Shown piece after piece: positions 21,363-33,829 of a stretch of DNA of 64,000 nt. The notes beneath the pieces are model-generated. The model made no database searches. It was not told where the DNA came from and saw only the letters and a list, made by a program, of their open reading frames with translations. The DNA lies in contig BGZK01001612.1 in assembly GCA_005406025.1 (NCBI GenBank), positions 1 to 64,000 on the forward strand, in the 5' to 3' direction. How positions within the stretch are numbered: position 1 is the first letter of the stretch; the number at the start of each line of letters is the position of its first letter. The DNA is from Eumeta japonica. Lineage: Eukaryota; Arthropoda; Insecta; Lepidoptera; Psychidae. A program made the translations under genes and the position numbers.

Positions 21363-24300
21363 ATTCTTTCGATAATTAATTGAAAATGGTGTAATCGTTG
21401 TAATTATGTAGGTTTCCACAACCTTTTTATTCACGTCCAGGACCAACGGCTTAATGTGCTCACTAAAGCACCTAACGAGTAGTTTATTTGATTAATTGAA
21501 AATTCATTCATAAATTTATCCGTGGGTAGTACTGAATCTGGTGAAGAACAGAAAAAATAATTGAATGAGATCGCACATTGTTATATTAGAAAAAATTGGC
21601 TGCTAATGTAACTGTTTCCGTAGATATACTAGGTATTCGTATATATTTGTTAGTAGCACTTTTTCTCATAAATCTGAAACTTAATACTTTTTTAATTTTA
21701 TTTTACGTGTAAGTAAATATTTAGTCTTTAGTATGCAATTATTTGTAAGTTGAAATTTCCTTGTTCATTTCTTTGAATTCAAAATTTGCTTATAAGTAAT
21801 ATTACTCAAGAATATCAAAATTCGAAGTTTTAAAGAACAAGACGTGGACACTTCAAAGTTCATTCAAAACGATCACTCAAAGAACTAATGATCAAATGAA
21901 TGTTGTGAATATTAGATTTAACTCAGAAGTCGTAAAAGAGGCTAAAATTAATAATAATAGGATTTGAACTGAAGTTTAGAAAAAAAAAAAATTAAACAAA
22001 TGTCACATTATGTGTTGAATTTTAAAATTTACAAGTTTTTTTGATGAGGAGTACAGCTTAATTGCATCAAATTTAGAATTTGATACTTAAAAATTTCACT
22101 CAGAATCTAGTAGAAAAGGCCAATTTTCATAACTTGAAATCATTTCGTACGCCTGAACAAGTTGTTAAAGTGATCCCTTTTTTACAAAGAAACGTCATGA
22201 CATTTTAACCGTGACCACGTCCTCTGTACATATTTCGTCATGTTGCTAAGTTACGTAATAATTAATGGTTTTCAATTCTGTAACGAAATGAAATGAAACA
22301 AATATTAGATTAATCAAAACTCTCTTTTTAACCGAGACTCGGGGAATGATATGAAAGCTTCTGAATTACATTTATTTTTCATCTCTCCGTAGTAATAATG
22401 GAATATTTAAATATCTCTGTTATTGGCATCGAGTTAACACAGAATCCTGCCAACTTTGACGGAATTTATTGGCGTTTCTGTTTGATTCCATCAAAATATT
22501 CTGAAGCCGAATTAAGATACCACCTCTTGACGTGCTCGCTTCTTAAGCAGCTCTCAAAGCTGAAAAGAAACTCCGAAGAGTGCTTCTTTTTAAAAGACTA
22601 ACACGGTCTACGGTCTTCTATTGACCAAATACAAGATTCAATTGATGCTTTGGCCGCTTCAATACTTAAAGAATAATTATGCTAGAAAGAATTTTAATTG
22701 TTAGTGTCGTTTGGAATATTGAATCTATTTAATAAAAATGCTTTGGTTAATTTTGCGTTTGTTGAAATTAAAATTTATGAATCTTTAGATTGTTTATCCT
22801 TTATAAGATTTGAATTGGTCCGAGAAAATTACAACATAATATTGGAAAAAAATTATAGGAGTAGAAGTGGAATATCTATTACTACTAATAAATTTATAAT
22901 TTCAGAAAGCTTCTTATGTTCATTTAGTAAAAATAATATAAGAGGTTTTGAAACAATTTTAAAATTCATTTTTGTTAAATGTGACTTTAGGGCTTATAGG
23001 GCTTATATAATATCGCGTAACGAACATAACTGGCCGAGTGCAAAACGGACTCTTTACTTTATTTTGAAGAAAATATATTTGCATATATATCTGAATAGAT
23101 CTAAAACTCTTTACTAGCAGAGTTGTTTTAAACGTTGTTTTAGCTTCACAATTGGCAGTTGACTAAGTTAGTCTTAAAAATTTGTGGCATTCCGTTAATG
23201 TCACTAATGACAATGTCTTTAAGATTATTGATATTTGGACATGTTTAATTTTTAACTTTAACAGTTACCAACTAACTGTCGCAAATGAGACTTTGAAGCA
23301 CATCGCTGTAAATATATTATATCCGTGAATACCTATACGCAACAAAATAAATGATTTGTTGCAAACCACTTATAACTATATCATACCCATAATTATACTA
23401 CTTACTTTTTTACATAAAAAATATTTGTACACAATAACTAAAAAATAATCGACTAAATTAGGATAAAATTATTTAATTCAAGTGCATTAATTAGCCCAAT
23501 GATTCGTCAGCATTTATTCAAGATTATAAATTTATAAGAATTAGCATTTGCTAATTCATTTACATGTAAATTTCATTTACAGAGAAACTCAATCGTGTTT
23601 TAATTGATGTCATTCAAATTACTCATAAAATATCATTATACATAAACCAGTGTAAATGACTGGAGTACGTGAACCAATGGTTCATTCTTGTAGTTGAATA
23701 ATCTACACAAATCATTTCAAATAATGTCTAGATGTTAAAGTTGAATGTTTATCTTCATGTTGATATATAAAGGACATGGACAGTAGTTTTTTTTTTTCAG
23801 AATGTGAAAATTATAATTTGAGTATGGTTTCGTTCACAGGCAATTTAACCGAATACTCTCTGAGAGTGGTCAGTGTAATAAACTATTACCACTACATAAG
23901 AATGGTTATAAAAGCTTATTTATAAAAAATAGCTTTGTAATAATCGATACATTTTATTTGGAATAAATATAATGACAAATAAACCACCGCTTCCATGAAA
24001 TAAATTAAAAATACTTTTTAAATTATGGATAACAACATATTTTTGGTGTAGCTATTAGAATGTAAATATTTCAGGAGAGCAATTGAAGGGAAGAGGGAAG
24101 AAAGACCCGCTAATGAAAGTTGTCCAAAACTTTACTCTAATTTCATATTCCTGTAAATTAATTTCAAAGGGTACCTATTGAGTTTCTAATTAATGCATTG
24201 TTCAGAAGGGATTTTGGTCACAGTGTAAATTTACTGAATTCTAGGTATTAAAATTATGACTCAGCGAGGTCTTAGAACGGTTACCAGTTGCAAATATTAA

Positions 24301-25269
24301 TAAATAAATATATGAGTATAATATCGGGTCGTTCCTCCACTACAGAACGAAAATTAGTTATATATAGCGAATTAACGTTCTTTTTTTATACAATAAAGTA
24401 AACCTTAACGATGATTCATTTTTTTTAATTAACTAAAGCCGCTTGAGTTCAGTAATACAAAATATGTGTTTTTTGAATAAGTTACCTATTACGTTATTAC
24501 GGTATAGACATGGCTCGTGAGAGTAGCGTGATGTGACCGGTTACGTGACCTATTTCTAAGTTCACTCGTCACTCCCTATCTTACTTCAATAAATATATTA
24601 AATGTGTGTATAGATTTTTTTTTTCTGTGATGTGCAGAGAGTATTATAAATTTAAAATACTTCAAGATACAGTGGATGTATAAAAACCGAAATCGTTCCG
24701 AATCGTAAATCTTAATTTAGGAATACATACTATCGAAAATCTACTAAAAGATATATTAGAAATGCAATATCGTTCTTTAAGTTACCTGGCGATCAGCCGC
24801 CGATAGCCGCGGTTTAGTTTTGTAGTTTCTAGTAGAAAAAAACACCTGGCCTATTTGTGTCATTTACGATCCGAGGGTTGTCAAAGACTACGTCTTTTTC
24901 ATAGTCAGATTCATTCTTTTTCTGTATCCACTGGTTCATTTCAAGCCTATGCTCTAACTATTTAAATTTCTTTCGAGCATGCCCTTAATAAATCCTAGAA
25001 AAATAGTACAATTACATTTAATTGCGTTATTTTTCTTGACCAGAGCGCAATCTGTACCCATAAAAATCAATCGCAAATAATCGTACAATCTGTGAGCATA
25101 AAAAGTAAATGCGTTTCAATCACGGCAGCATAGAAAGCTGTGATGTAGGTTGAAAAATTGAATGAAAGGTGAATAGTCAAGCTCTCGCAGAACAGTCATG
25201 GAGTACAGTTACCATGATCGTCAACAACACTTCTCACCTCATCACTTTGCTTACTAACCGCATACTGAG
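21363..25269. other. Long AT-rich stretch without a supported gene
   Basis: Nearly 4 kb of AT-rich sequence. Two plus-strand frames stand out: 22398-22601 (67 codons, with fairly balanced composition such as LRYHLLTCSLLKQLSKLKRN) and 22698-23117 (139 codons, strongly biased to Ile, Phe, Asn and Lys as chance frames in AT-rich DNA are). Neither shows a known motif or splice context. The first could be a worn coding fragment of a transposon. A CpG patch at 24789-24815 (GATCAGCCGCCGATAGCCGC) is unexplained. Confidence 0.45.
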
Positions 25270-25745
25270 GGCGTTGAGACGTTGGTCCAGCGAAAATAGT
25301 ACTTCAATAGAACTATTACGGTTCTTCGTGGTATTTACGGAATCCTAAAAAATGTATCATATGTCCTTTTATTGGTTTTTATCTACCTCCATACTAAATT
25401 TTATCGAAATCGGTGACATTACAAGGGTTTTTAGTAGTTCTCATGAAATCCTAAAAATGTGCCGTGTATTCTTCCGTTGACTTCTATTTCCATTTTAGAT
25501 TTTGTTATAATTGATAAAACTATAAAAGTTATTGAGAGTTATATTCACAGAACCTGATAGATATATCGTATCTCATTTTATTGGTTATAAACTACTTTAT
25601 AATAAATTTTATTGAAATCGGTAAATAAGGGTTTTTGGTTCATTTCACCGAATCCTAAAAAACATATCGCATATCCTTCCAATGATTTTTAGCTACCTAC
25701 ATACTATTTTTATTTCAAATTTAAAAGGCTTCTTAATAAGGCTCA
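25270..25745 (+). repeat. Degenerate ~105 bp tandem repeat
   Basis: Four diverged units carry AATCCTAAAAAATGTATC, ATATGTCCTTTTATTGG, TTTTTATCTACCTCCATACT and ATTTTATCGAAATCGGT. The AATCCTAAAA block recurs at about 25341, 25447, 25551 and 25651, giving spacings of 106, 104 and 100 bp. The wording matches a class of insect repeats with '..ccatactaaattttatcgaaatcggt..'. No coding content. Confidence 0.75.
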
Positions 25746-25774
25746 AGGAACCCTAACATCCTTTGATAATTTTT

Positions 25775-26115
25775 GGTATAGATGGCTTTCGCTTGCTTTT
25801 CCACCCGTGTGGATATACAATGATTTCTGCAACTTTTATTCGACTAATGATATATGTCCCGTTGTTTGTCGTCGATTTCGTCTCCATCTGAATTGCGATT
25901 CCGGTTTTGCTTTTAATTCCGATCCGGTTAAACCTTCAATTCAGTTGTGATATACTAATTAATTTTTTCAGTGTTTTTCAATTATCATATAGAAATGATA
26001 GATCTTTCTGGAATGACAAATGTCCCATAAGCTTCTATACCTTCCAGTGAAAGTCGTACGGTAATTGGTCAGCCGTTGCGAAGTAACGCTGGTCTTTTTC
26101 TTTCGTATATACCTT
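25775..26115 (+). mobile_element. Interspersed repeat with CCGTGTGGATAT and GATTCCG blocks, copy 1
   Basis: Contains in order CCACCCGTGTGGATATACAA, TTATTCGACTAATGATATAT, a GATTTCGTCTCCATC..GATTCCGG run, and GGTCAGCCGTTGCGAAGTAACGC. The same order of landmarks is found at 35870-36415 (CCGCGTGGATATATATC, GATTCAGATTATGGTTCCG, GAGCCGTTCTCAAGTGATGC). Typical of non-autonomous insect repeats; class undecided. Confidence 0.55.
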
Positions 26116-27326
26116 ATCCTGATAATTACATACACAAAAAAAAAAAATTAGACAAATAGATCCAGACATTTTCAAATGATGACTTTGCATACTTGCAACA
26201 GTTGACTTTTATTTATGTAGATAAAACAAAATACGTATTACATAAACAATTTAATTGTTCGAATAAAATTCTTTTACGTAAACAATTGAGCGGTGAGGTG
26301 AGAATCTAACCCTGCAGCGGAAAGTGCTTGATTTACATCTATGATTTGACGGTTAAAATATACTACAGTTACTTTTTACCACTAAAGCGCTTAGTATACT
26401 TACTTATAATTCGTTAAATATCGAATATCAGTGACATATGGAGTACATATATTACGGCGTTTCGCGCGACACGAGTTGACAGTCTCACGGTCAGCGCCAC
26501 ACTAATGTTTGTCAAACAAAATGGCCCTGCAAATAGCGGAATTTAGTGAAATCCCTTATACAAAGTACAGAAAAACAGACTATAATATATTCTTGAGTTA
26601 GAAAAGATACAGTTTTGTTTGACAGATTTTTTTGGTTTGATGTGTGAAAATTTTGATAGGAAATGAAGGCAGTTATTTGAATATTTTTTTACTCATATGT
26701 AAAAAAACGCGTCGTGCTTTTGTAGCGTCTATCATTATTAGCATCGAAATAGAAAAGCATAGAATTATAACGTCGAAAAAATTTATATTTATTCGTGGCA
26801 CGCAACTCACACAAATGTACAGGAGGATATACATAGGAAATATGTCGTGAGGATACACGACATATTTTTAAACCAAAGAAATCTTTTTTAAAAGAGGTCC
26901 TTTGAATTACCATCTTTTTTAGATGTTATTTCAAATTACACTGATATTTCTCAACCGAAGAAAGAGAAAGAGAAAGAATGAAGACACTCATTGATGACAG
27001 AAAGAGAAAGAATAAGGACACGTGGCGAACATCTACACGGCGGCGAAGCCAATATGGTATGCCACGCCTACTAAGAAGCCCATTTCGTTTGGTCATTTTG
27101 TTTATGTAAGAATACTTTTATGTTTTTCTATTTCGATCGTTATTAGGTTTAATGAAAAATATAATGTTATAACACTTTAATTTATCTTAACTATAGAAAA
27201 CACGGAACATTCTAGTAAGGTATATTGTTGAACTTCAAATATTTGTAAAATAAAACAAAGCCAAATTTAGGAAAAACGGCTTCGTCAACTTGTAGAACAA
27301 CTTTTCCAAAAATAAATAAAAAAGCA
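26116..27326. other. No gene; contains one perfect hairpin and a purine repeat
   Basis: A GAAAGAGAAAGA run occurs twice (26956-26981 and 26999-27014). Short open frames at 26640-26910 on both strands overlap the hairpin listed separately and are not credible genes. Confidence 0.55.
26838..26867 (+). other. Perfect 12 bp stem, 6 nt loop hairpin
   Basis: AAATATGTCGTG pairs perfectly with CACGACATATTT around the loop AGGATA. It is too short for a typical animal microRNA precursor and has no T-run on its own terms. It may be a decayed palindromic element end. Confidence 0.7.
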
Positions 27327-27830
27327 GTGGCCTTCAGGGAGTGCCGACAGAAGTGAAAACTTGAACAATTACGTGTGTATTTTATAAATTGTCAGGAAAT
27401 GTTTTATTGTACAGTTAATGCTTCTAAGTGAAATGTATTTTTATCCATTATTAAAAACTGCTGCTACAAAAATTATATTACAATTTTCATTTAATGCGCT
27501 ATTGTACATTAAAAATAATGCATATTATTTTACATAAAAAAAAATTTCAATCTATTGCAACGTAAATTTACAAATACAATACGAAAAGTTCCGACATAAA
27601 TATATATCTATGTTGTACGTATATACATAATATATGTTTATGTTATATATAATTGTATTATCAATGTATTTCAATCCAAACTCAACTCTCGAGTAAACGG
27701 GGCCAATATATGTAGATACTTATATATAGAGGTGACAGTTACGGTAACGGTAACAGTGTCGCGAGTTCAATGGTTTTTCTCCCATCTTAAAAATGCCCAA
27801 CGTGCTTAAATAAATTTTCACTTGAAAAAT
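27327..27830 (+). mobile_element. Uncharacterised ~500 bp interspersed repeat, copy 1
   Basis: Aligns along its whole length, in the same orientation, with 38396-38890. Landmarks in order: GGGAGTGCCGACAGAAGTG, TGTCAGGAAATGTTTTATTG, GCTACAAAAATTATATTACA, a palindromic AATAATGCATATTATTTTAC, TTTACAAATACAATACGAAA, CCAAACTCAACTCTCGAGTA, AACGGGGCCAATATATG, TTACGGTAACGGTAACAGTG and AAAAATGCCCAACGTGC. Every block has a lightly diverged partner in copy 2. No coding capacity. Blocks such as CTCGAGTAAACGGGG are not from a family I recognise. Confidence 0.85.
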
Positions 27831-28249
27831 GTAATAATTGATTTTTCCATTAATTTATCACACATTACGTAGTACCTATTGGCAACGGCGAACCTTATTT
27901 TATACATTTTGAGACCTCGTGGCCGTAAGCGCCTCTTAAATAACTGTAAAAGTACACCTACCGATCTTAATTCATTTACCAAGTTATAGAGATTGCTAGA
28001 TAATGGTACTTATTTTATAATTGGAAGATATTTTTCAATTGTACAATTATTATGCGGCATTAATTTGTGTTTATTACCTTCATTTTAATGAAAAACTAAA
28101 TACACCAATCAGTGACAGCAAATGTATTCCGATTTTCAAGATATTTTATTTAAAAGCAATCGTAAGCGGTGCGACACTCTATGAACAGAAAGCAGGAATC
28201 CACAAACAGAAGCATTGGCACAGTTACTAAACAAGTCTAACGCACGTAG

Positions 28250-28720
28250 TATAGCTTGGCCGTTGTTACGACTAAAAGAATCTCGGAGCAGCTCAAGCGA
28301 AGCCGGGCTTCGCGCCGCAACTTGTTTATGGACGCCATAAATCCGTCGCGCGGAAGGTGGATCCGGAACGGCCTGAAAAAGCAGACAGAAGTGACATCAA
28401 TCTGGGTAAGTTTGACCCGCCAACTCGGGCCCTGAAATATTTACCTCGTCTGTCACTGTCGCGAACTTCCACTCTCGGGATGTCGCAATTAGCATCGCCG
28501 GATCATTAGCGGCGCGACGCCTCCGCAGCCCCCGCCGCCCGCCGCGGACGCCCGCGCGCGCCGCCCCGGCCCTCCGCGGCTCCCTCTCGCCACATTGTCG
28601 TCATAAGGCGCTCATTTCGTGGTCCGCGGCTCGTTCATTAGACGCCGCGCTCATGAAGTAGCCGGCGAGACGAGACCTCGCACTTAAACGCCTCGGTGTA
28701 GCGGTTGTGTGGTGGGCGCT
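28250..28720. promoter_or_regulatory. CpG-rich island with paired TTTATGG sites
   Basis: The strongest GC island of the window. It includes TTTATGG-ACG-CCATAAA (28325-28341), a perfect pair of facing Abd-B/Caudal-type half sites. It also has ATCATTAGCGGCGCGACGCC at 28502-28521, a GC run at about 28520-28580, and further TCATTAG and CTCATGAAG sites. CTGGGTAAGTTTG at 28402-28414 looks like a splice donor. No long frame with recognisable domains crosses it. I infer a conserved enhancer, or promoter plus non-coding exon, of a developmental gene. Confidence 0.5.
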
Positions 28721-29399
28721 TTAAATATTCCCTTTACATTTGTGAATGTATTTTCGTTTTATAATTTCAAGAGATTGCGGTAGATTATCAAGACCAAATT
28801 CGAATTTCCATTTTAATGGAATGATTGGTGTGAAAAAGTGCGAACAAGAAGAGAATTTTAATAATAGAGCACATGTGTGCTTTAATTGTCATATTACAAT
28901 GAACTGGCGTAAATCACGCCATCGGAAAGAAAAGAAGTACGAAAATAAAAATCAGTTAGACTATGGTTTGTGTAATAGAATTTTTTGAAGCACCATAACG
29001 AAAGCATGATAGAATGCAATATTGATGTAAAAGTGAGATTTTATTTGTTTGAGTAGAATATTTACAACTTATAGTAAACATACACATATTGAAAAGGAGA
29101 CCAAATGCGGGAAAATAAATGAATGGGGCTTTGCTTACCCACAATGGAGTTCCGGATTCAACGTTCACTACAGCAGTAAAAATTGTCTAAGAGAGAAAGA
29201 AAATGAAAATAGAATAAATACAATGGCGATGTGAATCCCGCGCAGTATGTGTAAAAAGATAGATATAAGAATATGACGTCAGAGAACGTTGTGTTCTGAA
29301 TGCAAATGTGGTGTTTAATTAAGAAAAAAGGGATATTGCGGTTGTTTGGTCTCCTGAAAGGAGAATGAAAATACACTAACAAAACAAATTTATACAGTG
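28721..29399. other. No gene supported
   Basis: Short frames at 28746-28988 and 29049-29234 include a CFNCHITMNW word but no complete zinc finger. AT-rich background. Confidence 0.5.
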
Positions 29400-29640
29400 A
29401 ATGCGCTTATTAAGAAGACTGATAAGAACCGCCCTAGAAGTTTTATGCCGATGATATTGATAGCATAGAAGGACCAAATTTTAAGCACTCAAAACTAACG
29501 AGCTTGAATAGAAACACTGCTGGATTTCAGTAAAGCAACAAATGTAACAAAATGCAAAATTTGCACCATGTTGGAGCCTGTGGTCTTTGTCTAACTTTTT
29601 GAGAAATAAGAATGAGTTTATAGTATAATTAAAAACACTA
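29400..29640 (+). mobile_element. Non-LTR retrotransposon 3' fragment, copy 1
   Basis: Aligns with 48400-48640 in the same orientation: CGCCCTAGAAGTTTTATGCC, GACCAAATTTTAAGCAC, ACGAGCTTGAATAG, GGATTTCAGTAAAGCAA, TTTGTCTAACTTTTTGAGAA and GAATGAGTTTATAGTATAAT. Better kept in copy 2, the first block reads GKERPRKSYADHI, the kind of Arg-Pro-rich sequence seen near the C-terminus of many LINE reverse-transcriptase proteins. Stops and frameshifts make it non-functional. Confidence 0.6.
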
Positions 29641-30228
29641 ACTAGAGAAATGTTCTATAATTTTGTATTTGATAAACAGTTAACTTAATGTCACCGTTCT
29701 CCTTGAATTATGTTGGCACACAGTATAATGAATTTGTTATAGTATCAGACTTCACACAGGTGTAATCAACATAAAATATGTTTGTATCATATTTTATATG
29801 CCTTTAGAATTTTCACGTGCAATATTTGTCTAGACAATTTAACGTATATAATACAATCGTAGCGATACCCATCCTAAATATAAGATATTTTTCCAAAATA
29901 ATAATTGTTTTGGGTTATATAGACGATACGGAACTTCAAACAATTTTAAGTTTGAATGTTTGGTAGAACATGATAAATTTAAAAATTACTGAGTATTTTC
30001 GTGAAGCTTTTTATAGTTTACTAGTAGTAATCTAGGGCCTAATCCCTTGATTAGACTCTGGATTACAGGTACTAGGTACAATGAATGACAAATTACACCT
30101 TTGTATAATTTGTCACTCATTGGTGCCTGGGGGCTAGACAGAAAACGATTCTTGTTTAAACAAGCGAAGACGCAGGCAAATGTCTAAAAGAAGTAAGATG
30201 TGTTTTCACTTTTTCTCTTTCTCTATGT
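29641..30228. other. AT-rich sequence, no feature supported
   Basis: A direct duplicate of short words (GACAAATTACACCTTTGTAT and GTCACTCATTGG around 30085-30125) hints at a decayed insertion. No gene. Confidence 0.5.
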
Positions 30229-30310
30229 CTCCCTGTTGCGTGTGTGCTTGCGTGCGTACGTGTATGGGTGTGTGTGTGTGTGTGTTTATGCATGCACGTG
30301 TGGATGTATA
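30229..30310. repeat. GT-rich microsatellite
   Basis: TGTGCTTGCGTGCGTACGTG followed by about nine GT steps and GCATGCACGTGTGG. Open frames on both strands here are by-products of the dinucleotide repeat. Confidence 0.9.
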
Positions 30311-30944
30311 TATTTATGTTTTCATGGCTAAACCGTTCACTAAATTTTGATGAAAATTGCCAAAAAGATAGTTTGCGTTTAATGAGTAAAAAAAATTCAC
30401 ATCTAAGCAATAATCGAAATAAACAGGACAATCTTAGTCCACGCAAGTGGAGCTACGGACAATAGTTAGCAAATGATACATCGTACATACTTACGAGTAT
30501 TTACATTTCTTTCTCCCAGCATATAATCGACTTAATTTTTTGGGTAGAAATAATTTATGGGCTGCAAAATGGTATAAGCTATTATCTTATCCAAAAAATG
30601 TAATTTCATGAAGAAAATAAAATGTGTTTACTAATGTCAATAAAATTGATTTCGTGAATCACTTTAATATTGAAATTTTGTTTAATGTTGAAAACATGTA
30701 TTCTATCAAGTTATGATACTGACATTCAATTCAATGGGGCTCATACTAATTTCGCATTCAATAATATTCCATGTGGGTCAAACTACAAATATCTTTCGAT
30801 ATAATTAATGATTGTAATCGAGAGGGCTATCTGTATTACAATATTTTGATTGATACGAAGAGAGATCGCTTGATACAAAAACTGAAGGAAATCTTTGTAT
30901 GTCGAAACGGGCGAAGCTGCGAGTAAGACCTAGTAATTGCATAT
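30311..30944. other. No feature supported
   Basis: AT-rich; no repeat or gene recognised. Confidence 0.6.
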
Positions 30945-31400
30945 ATAATACAGTATTGGCGGTCGCATCGTCACAGTGACCCGTTGTCGATATGAGACAC
31001 CGCGGATGGCGTCGCAAAGCGCCGCCGGCGCGGGCGGCGCGTGCGGCGTAATGGGCGAGTCCGTCCCGCGAGAATGTCGAGATTGTGACATTAAATAATT
31101 GAAAAGGACGCGGCGGCCGGCCGCAATTCTTTCCTCATTTCGGGAGCTGGAAGATAAATATCTAACAGAAAAGAGGGAGCGCCGGCGCGCGCGCGCGACC
31201 TTTTTGTTGAGTGAACAAATTTCTGATTCCCGAGCGCATTCCTTATTGATGGGCCGGGCAGACGATTCTCGCAAAAAGATGTAATCGTTGAATACTTTTT
31301 TAAGACGTCCCTCTAATGGGCTGCTCCTTTTTAAGGGCGAGCCGGCGAAGGAGCGTCTCGAAAGTCAAGGTCATAACCGACTGTCTCGGAATTCCTTAAG
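30945..31400. promoter_or_regulatory. CpG-rich island, candidate regulatory element
   Basis: Dense CpG sequence (GCGCCGCCGGCGCGGGCGGC, CGCGGCGGCCGGCCGC, GGCGCGCGCGCGCGACC) between AT-rich flanks. It includes TTTGTT-GAGTG-AACAAA (facing Sox/Fox-type half sites, 31203-31219) and several ATT-rich words embedded in GC. Overlapping open frames on both strands reflect absence of stops. They carry only low-complexity Arg/Ala sequence. Confidence 0.42.
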
Positions 31401-33425
31401 GGATGTGGATGAATTTTGTACGCGTGTCGAACTGACAGATGATCCGGTTTTTAAAGGTTCAGTTATTTTAAAGAACATTTACGAAATCTTTCGTGCCATC
31501 CGTTCGTTCGAGTTTCAGAGTACAGTTATTAACTGAAATAGATTAATTTGGTCTGAAAATTTCATATTGAGGATAACAAAACGCAATAAATTCATTTTAA
31601 AAAACGTACCTCTCCTTACATGTAAAAAGGAGATGACTTTTTGAGATCGTTGCTATTTGTGATACTCTTTTATGAAAAATTATGACATCTTTTAAGAGAA
31701 ACGTTTAATATGTCTATACATCATAGCATTTCCACCCGGCCAAAGCTATCAGCAATATGTTCGCCTTCGTCTTTGTGATTTTAATAATCCTTGACCTAAA
31801 AGCTTTAAGCGCCCGCGTCAATGAGGTATGCTCGGAACTCTCACCAAATTAAATTATTTAAAATATAGAGAATTTTTAAAATTTTCGAAATTATTAATAG
31901 ATAGAGTCGGAGAGCGATCGAGCGACTATCACTTAGAATAGAAAAAGCTACAGTATTGCAAATTTCTCGTTTTTTTTATTCCATTATAGATTCGGAGGCG
32001 ATAAGCGTTTATCAGCTATAAACAGTCGACGGCAGCTTACGACCGTCGAGAATGAATACAATTTTTTATATAGCTAATCACCGTAACGGCAGCTAGCCGT
32101 ATCTTCCTTCTATTAAACTTCAGTTTTTCTTCATATACTTAACTCTACAAGCCAGTGCGAGTCGCACTCTGACGTCGATGGATTGAAACACCCCAAAATC
32201 AACATCGGTGTTTACTAGCAAATTTGAAGTTCGCTCATTAAATTGTAGTTTGATAACAGCTTCTGAACGAGATATCGTAGTTTTATTCTCATGAGTCCAT
32301 AATTCGTTTTGCTTAAAAGTAAAGGCATTTTCTTAGCATTTATAACTCGATTCAGTCGATAGAACTTAAAAAGCAAGAAATTTAAAAACATCTATTTTGA
32401 ATATCTAATTCTCAGTACATTCATCCTTCATTAGATTTACCTGTCATGTGTCATTTGCATCATGTCAAAGTTTATTTCTTCAAATACAAAAAATTGTGGT
32501 TGGATTGTATTGTATTCTTTTTGTTTTATAAAAATTGTATTCTTTTTCTGATTGGGAAAGCGTCAGGACAGGTATTGTGAAAAACTAATTTATTTCAAGG
32601 AAATATTATAATCAGCCGACCTTCTTCTGTCTGATATAAGTATTTATCGTGGGATCCTGCTAAGGAACGGGTAAGATGCGATGTTTTATTCAGAGAAGCG
32701 ATTTGTAAAATCTGCTATCCCTGTTGTAATCAGTGGCACGTGTCTACGGTGGTTTTAGAATCCTTTTTTTTTCGCCTCCGCAAAAGTGGATGTCTGATAT
32801 CTGGATGCGCAGACGCTGATTCGGAAATGCATAGCGTTTCATTACTGAGGCAGCCTTAGACCGCAATATTTTTGCTAAGAAATCTGTCTGCACTGCCTAC
32901 TGCCGAGGTTCCATCACAGATGAGAGTCCAAAAACGAATATAGGTGAGAAGTGAACCCAGTTCAATGTTCAAAATCAAGTAGGTACCTACCTTAATCTCG
33001 TTGTACAACATTTGATTGTTAACATCGTTAAATTTGATTATACATCTTTTCTCGGCTCTTGTTGTCGGGTGGCGCCCATTAATTACATTGTATATATACA
33101 ATGTTTATCATATGTCAGAGGTCACAGAAAGGACAACCATACGCCCTGAACCTCATGTCTCACTGAATATAAATTAAACATCTGTATTATATCTTATACC
33201 TTTCATTTGCTTATATTGATAAACTCGCTAATGAAAAAATACAGCGATGAAGGTTCCCTTAACTTCCCTTTATTTTTAATATGGTTGTCAATGGGCAAAC
33301 TAGCATGCGAGCTATTAGAGTGTAAATGGTCAACGAAGCTCATGGACACCCATCTTACAATTCGATATTCGATAGCGTCTCGACAAAAGTGAAATGTATA
33401 AATTAACCAGTTGCGATGGTCTGTT
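31401..33425. other. No gene; scattered transcription-factor-like palindromes
   Basis: GATAAGCGTTTATC at 32000-32013 places two GATA-type sites face to face, followed by GACGGCAGCTTACGACCGTC, another short inverted repeat. No coding frame or transposon was recognised. Confidence 0.45.
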
Positions 33426-33545
33426 CAGAGGCGGTGAGCGCCGGTCGGCCGTGATGGAGAGGCCGACAGCCGCCGACAGCCCTGATCTAATTATTTATGG
33501 CCCGCCACCGCTGATTGCTTTATAGGCGTAGCCTTTCGCGGTTGG
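33426..33545. promoter_or_regulatory. Short CpG-rich element with TTTATGGC site
   Basis: GGCGGTGAGCGCCGGTCGGC and GCCGACAGCCGCCGACAGCC are followed by TAATTATTTATGGCCCGCC and GATTGCTTTATAGGCG. GC-rich flanks around homeodomain-type AT sites are the same layout as the 28.3 and 56.2 kb islands. No coding frame. Confidence 0.42.
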
Positions 33546-33829
33546 TCTGCAAACGTTTATCCTGATAGTAATAGCTAAATGTCTAGGATTTTCTGGTGAG
33601 TGTTTTCGGGTGTTGTGATATTTTGCGAAATAAGGGCGATATTAATTTAAAATGTTGTATGGAAATGACGAGAAGATTCATTAAGTTCATTTTCTGTCGC
33701 TCAAAGTAGAATTTGTGAAATAATAATTAAAACCAAACGAAGCAATGGTGGCCCAGTAATAAGATGTTCGACACATCAATACGTTTTCATACAAACTCTT
33801 TTCGCGTTTAAGTACTGTGTTCTTGATGT

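Noticed and set aside
22698..23117. 139-codon plus-strand frame as a gene
   Set aside because: Composition is the Ile/Phe/Asn/Lys mix expected by chance in AT-rich DNA; no motif, splice site or promoter context.
28746..28988. Zinc-finger fragment (CFNCHITMNW)
   Set aside because: Only one Cys-x2-Cys-like pair is present with no partner ligands at finger spacing.
30156..30446. 96-codon minus-strand frame with His-Thr repeats
   Set aside because: The His-Thr run is the translated GT/CA microsatellite.
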